Part shown: positions 62,189-64,000 of the stretch, in pieces
Layout of the letters: every line of letters starts with the position of its first letter
Numbering within the stretch: position 1 is the stretch's first letter
Assembly: GCA_001414325.1 (NCBI GenBank)
Contig: LLKB01000001.1
Location: 1,059,699-1,123,698, forward strand
DNA: 64,000 nt
From: Butyribacter intestini
GTDB taxonomy: Bacteria; Bacillota; Clostridia; Lachnospirales; Lachnospiraceae
Direction: 5' to 3'
The notes under the pieces: model-generated
Told to the model about the DNA's origin: nothing
What the model saw: only the letters and a program-made list of their open reading frames with translations
Databases searched by the model: none
Position numbers and translations under genes: made by a program

Positions 62189-63034
62189 TCATACCATATC
62201 TCTCTTTTCCACGCTAATTATTCCCACAAATACGGAAACAATGAAATATACAGCCGCAAATACTATGATGTTCCTTATCTGTGCCATGTCCATATTTGGA
62301 AGCATGTTGCCTATTTTTGTTGTAATGAGATATTTTTCCAAAGAAACCTCACGGTTTAAAAGCTTATATATTCCGGCGTCAATTCCCATACACGCCAGCT
62401 TGCCCATTCCAAATGACATGCATACCGCTACCGTCATACTGAAAACCCTGCTTTTTGTTATTATTGCGATTGCCGTACAAACGGTTACAAATACATATTG
62501 TAACAAAAACTGCGAAATAATAAAAGTAATATATTCGCTAAAGCTGCCTGCCCCAAAATTTCCTTTTGCAATAAACCATATTACTGACTGAACAACCAGC
62601 AATATAAGGTCAAACATAAAAATATATATAAATATAGCTGTCAATTTGGAAACAAAAAGCTGCCAGCGGTGTCTGACCTGTCCTCCGATGTTTTTAATAT
62701 ATCCGTTTTTATTTTCACTTAACGCAAATATCATTGTGAAAATAACACTAAAAAAGAGATAGAACCCTGATGACATAAAGCTGCTGTATATCGTTAAAAC
62801 ATTCTGCTCAGTTCCAAGAAGCTGCGAATCATCAACATCTACCCCAAGTTTAACATTCTGATCTTTATCTTCATATACAGTAGTAGCATTGCTGCCCTTT
62901 AAATCTGTTTTATCAGCATCAACAACCACAAACAACAGCATGATTGCAACAGATACCATTGCAATTATATTTACAACATAAAACGACCTCATTTTAAACA
63001 TTTTATATAAATCCATTTTTATTATATTAAACAT
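62189..63034 (-). CDS. ABC-2 type permease of a peptide-immunity-like transporter
   Basis: About 281 residues with six helices: SFYVVNIIAMVSVAIMLLFV, FYLFFSVIFTMIFALSE, IFIYIFMFDLILLVVQSVIW and three near the C-terminus. A loop of about 50 residues after helix 1 (VDADKTDLKGSNATTVYEDK) is outside. It is the membrane half of a transporter of the lantibiotic-immunity/ABC-2 type. The ATG at 63034 is preceded by GGAG within a copy of the recurring leader. Confidence 0.82.
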   Translation of the reverse strand: MFNIIKMDLYKMFKMRSFYVVNIIAMVSVAIMLLFVVVDADKTDLKGSNATTVYEDKDQNVKLGVDVDDSQLLGTEQNVLTIYSSFMSSGFYLFFSVIFTMIFALSENKNGYIKNIGGQVRHRWQLFVSKLTAIFIYIFMFDLILLVVQSVIWFIAKGNFGAGSFSEYITFIISQFLLQYVFVTVCTAIAIITKSRVFSMTVAVCMSFGMGKLACMGIDAGIYKLLNREVSLEKYLITTKIGNMLPNMDMAQIRNIIVFAAVYFIVSVFVGIISVEKRDMV

Positions 63035-63037
63035 AAT

Positions 63038-63090
63038 AATCTCCATTTCTGCACAAATTTTGTGTTACACATATTTTGTGTTACACATAT
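63038..63090 (-). promoter_or_regulatory. Recurring leader element, copy 5 (before the ABC-2 permease)
   Basis: On the minus strand AACACAAAATTTGTGCAGAA then ATGGAGATT leads into the ATG. The sequence TGTGTTACACATAT occurs twice just upstream (63060-63090), a local direct repeat. This copy shows more changes than those before scpB and the BvgS-like kinase. Confidence 0.4.
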
Positions 63091-63191
63091 TTTTATCTTT
63101 TATGCTATATAACTTTGCGTCAGGTATGCACAGACACAAAGCCTGTATAGTAACACTTTTACTTCCCACACCACTGTTTATCAACGGCTTT

Positions 63192-64000
63192 CTAATCCGC
63201 CGTCATATTCAAAAAATAACTTTCAAGTTCTTCCTGATTTACTTTTATCTCCCTCGGACACACTCCTGAATTTACAAGTCTTTCATTTATATAAGCACTC
63301 TCCTCAAGTCTTTCATAAATGTAAATATGTGACTTATCAATGACTTCATAATCGTGAACTCCTATTTCATCAAGTGTGACAACTGCCTTTTTAGGCTCAT
63401 CAAGTACTAGTTCAATACGCTTACTGCACTGCTGCATAAGCTGTTCCTGCGAAAGCTCCTGTAAAAGATTTCCTTTGTGTATTATGCCAAAATCCGTACA
63501 TACTTTTGAAAGTTCCTCTAATATATGGCTTGATATAAGAATGGTAATGTTCCTTTCCTTAGCAAGTCCTGCAAGCATATCCCTGACTTCCACAATTCCC
63601 TGCGGATCAAGTCCGTTTATCGGCTCATCAAGTACCAGAAAATCAGGATTTCCAACCATGGCAAGAGCTATGCCAAGACGCTGTTTCATACCAAGAGAAA
63701 AATTCTTTGTTTTTTTCTTTCCTACATCTGCCAAGCCTACCATATCAAGAAGCTCAGAAACATATTTTTTATCACTTATCCCAAAAAGCTTTGCCTTTAT
63801 CATAAGATTGTCATATGCTGACATATTTATATAAAGACCCGGTTCTTCGATAAGACAGCCAACCCTTGACCTAACCTTTGATAAATCCTTTCCCGAATAA
63901 CCAAACAGCGAATAATCACCGGAAGACGGATTAGCAAGACCGCTTATCATTTTTAGAAAAGTTGTCTTTCCTGCACCATTTCTTCCAATAAAACCATAGA
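63192..64000 (-). CDS. ABC transporter ATPase, 5' end outside window
   Basis: The frame is open to the right edge. Walker A GRNGAGKTT is read at 63961-63990; signature FSLGMKQRLGIA, Walker B DFLVLDEPINGLDP and H-loop ISSHILEEL follow. The C-terminal domain is of the BcrA/drug-resistance type. It energises the ABC-2 permease 145 bp downstream. The order ATPase, permease, sensor kinase matches peptide-sensing and immunity systems. The true start lies beyond 64000. Confidence 0.92.
   Translation of the reverse strand, partial: YGFIGRNGAGKTTFLKMISGLANPSSGDYSLFGYSGKDLSKVRSRVGCLIEEPGLYINMSAYDNLMIKAKLFGISDKKYVSELLDMVGLADVGKKKTKNFSLGMKQRLGIALAMVGNPDFLVLDEPINGLDPQGIVEVRDMLAGLAKERNITILISSHILEELSKVCTDFGIIHKGNLLQELSQEQLMQQCSKRIELVLDEPKKAVVTLDEIGVHDYEVIDKSHIYIYERLEESAYINERLVNSGVCPREIKVNQEELESYFLNMTAD

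Overview
The window looks like a piece of a Lachnospiraceae (Clostridia) chromosome, close in style to Lachnospira/[Eubacterium] eligens. It is AT-rich, has AGGAGG-type ribosome binding sites and TTGACA/TATAAT promoters, and keeps the Firmicutes orders rplU-prp-rpmA-obg and yqfC-yqfD-phoH-(pgpH-like)-ybeY. Ribosomal protein L27 carries the N-terminal extension that the protease Prp removes, and a phosphoketolase is present. The species assignment is inference. Almost everything is on the minus strand. The plus-strand exceptions are an AraC regulator, a DUF1836 protein and a tRNA-Leu. No prophage, CRISPR array or complete insertion sequence is visible.

Layout. 1-7 kb: a nucleobase permease (cut by the window start), an ECF sigma factor with a membrane anti-sigma-like partner, a histidine phosphatase and a large PAS hybrid kinase. 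7-12 kb: two fused ATPase-permease ABC proteins in one operon. 12.4-15 kb: lrgA-lrgB, a cytidylate-kinase-like gene and a FadR-type GntR regulator, with a PdhR-type palindrome directly after a consensus promoter. 15-18.7 kb: a DDE-transposase remnant, a soluble chemoreceptor signalling protein beside a FIST sensor protein, and the AraC regulator. 18.9-26.3 kb: phosphoketolase, a BvgS-like hybrid kinase with two substrate-binding-protein domains, and a DXS-like TPP enzyme with altered substrate motifs. 26.4-32.8 kb: a thioesterase, a divergent ThyX-like protein, a 115-bp tandem triplication, and a module of J-domain protein, DUF5685 protein and membrane zinc-ribbon protein, then an unknown membrane protein and a DUF1858 protein. 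32.9-39.5 kb: three identical tRNA-Gly genes, single-chain FGAM synthase, a SurA/PrsA-like lipid-independent foldase, tRNA-Leu and rplS. 39.7-49.7 kb: a SNF2 helicase and SpoVB/MurJ-type flippase downstream of the yqfC-to-ybeY operon. 49.9-54.8 kb: scpA/scpB, a degenerate site-2-protease-like protein, obg, rpmA, prp and rplU. 55-64 kb: an AAA-ATPase/PD-(D/E)XK protein, TraX, ApbE, a YolD-like/UvrX-type polymerase pair, and a BceS-like kinase with an ABC-2 transporter cut by the window end.

Between the genes lies an unusual amount of repeat structure. (i) A family of about 185-bp elements has GTAACAGTTCAGCC terminal inverted repeats. Two full copies show 8-bp target duplications, which matches the end and duplication rules of IS66-family transposition. 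Their central stem changes sequence between copies but keeps its pairing, and truncated copies sit directly at gene 3' ends. (ii) A short leader containing the ribosome binding site recurs upstream of at least five unrelated genes. (iii) A 115-bp unit is repeated three times in tandem, each with a hairpin and a possible 18-residue ORF. (iv) Several single long palindromes occur. The best candidates for something undescribed are the DUF5685/J-domain/zinc-ribbon module, the lrgAB operon with its PdhR-like operator, the DXS-like enzyme that has lost the GAP-binding motif, and the structured miniature element.
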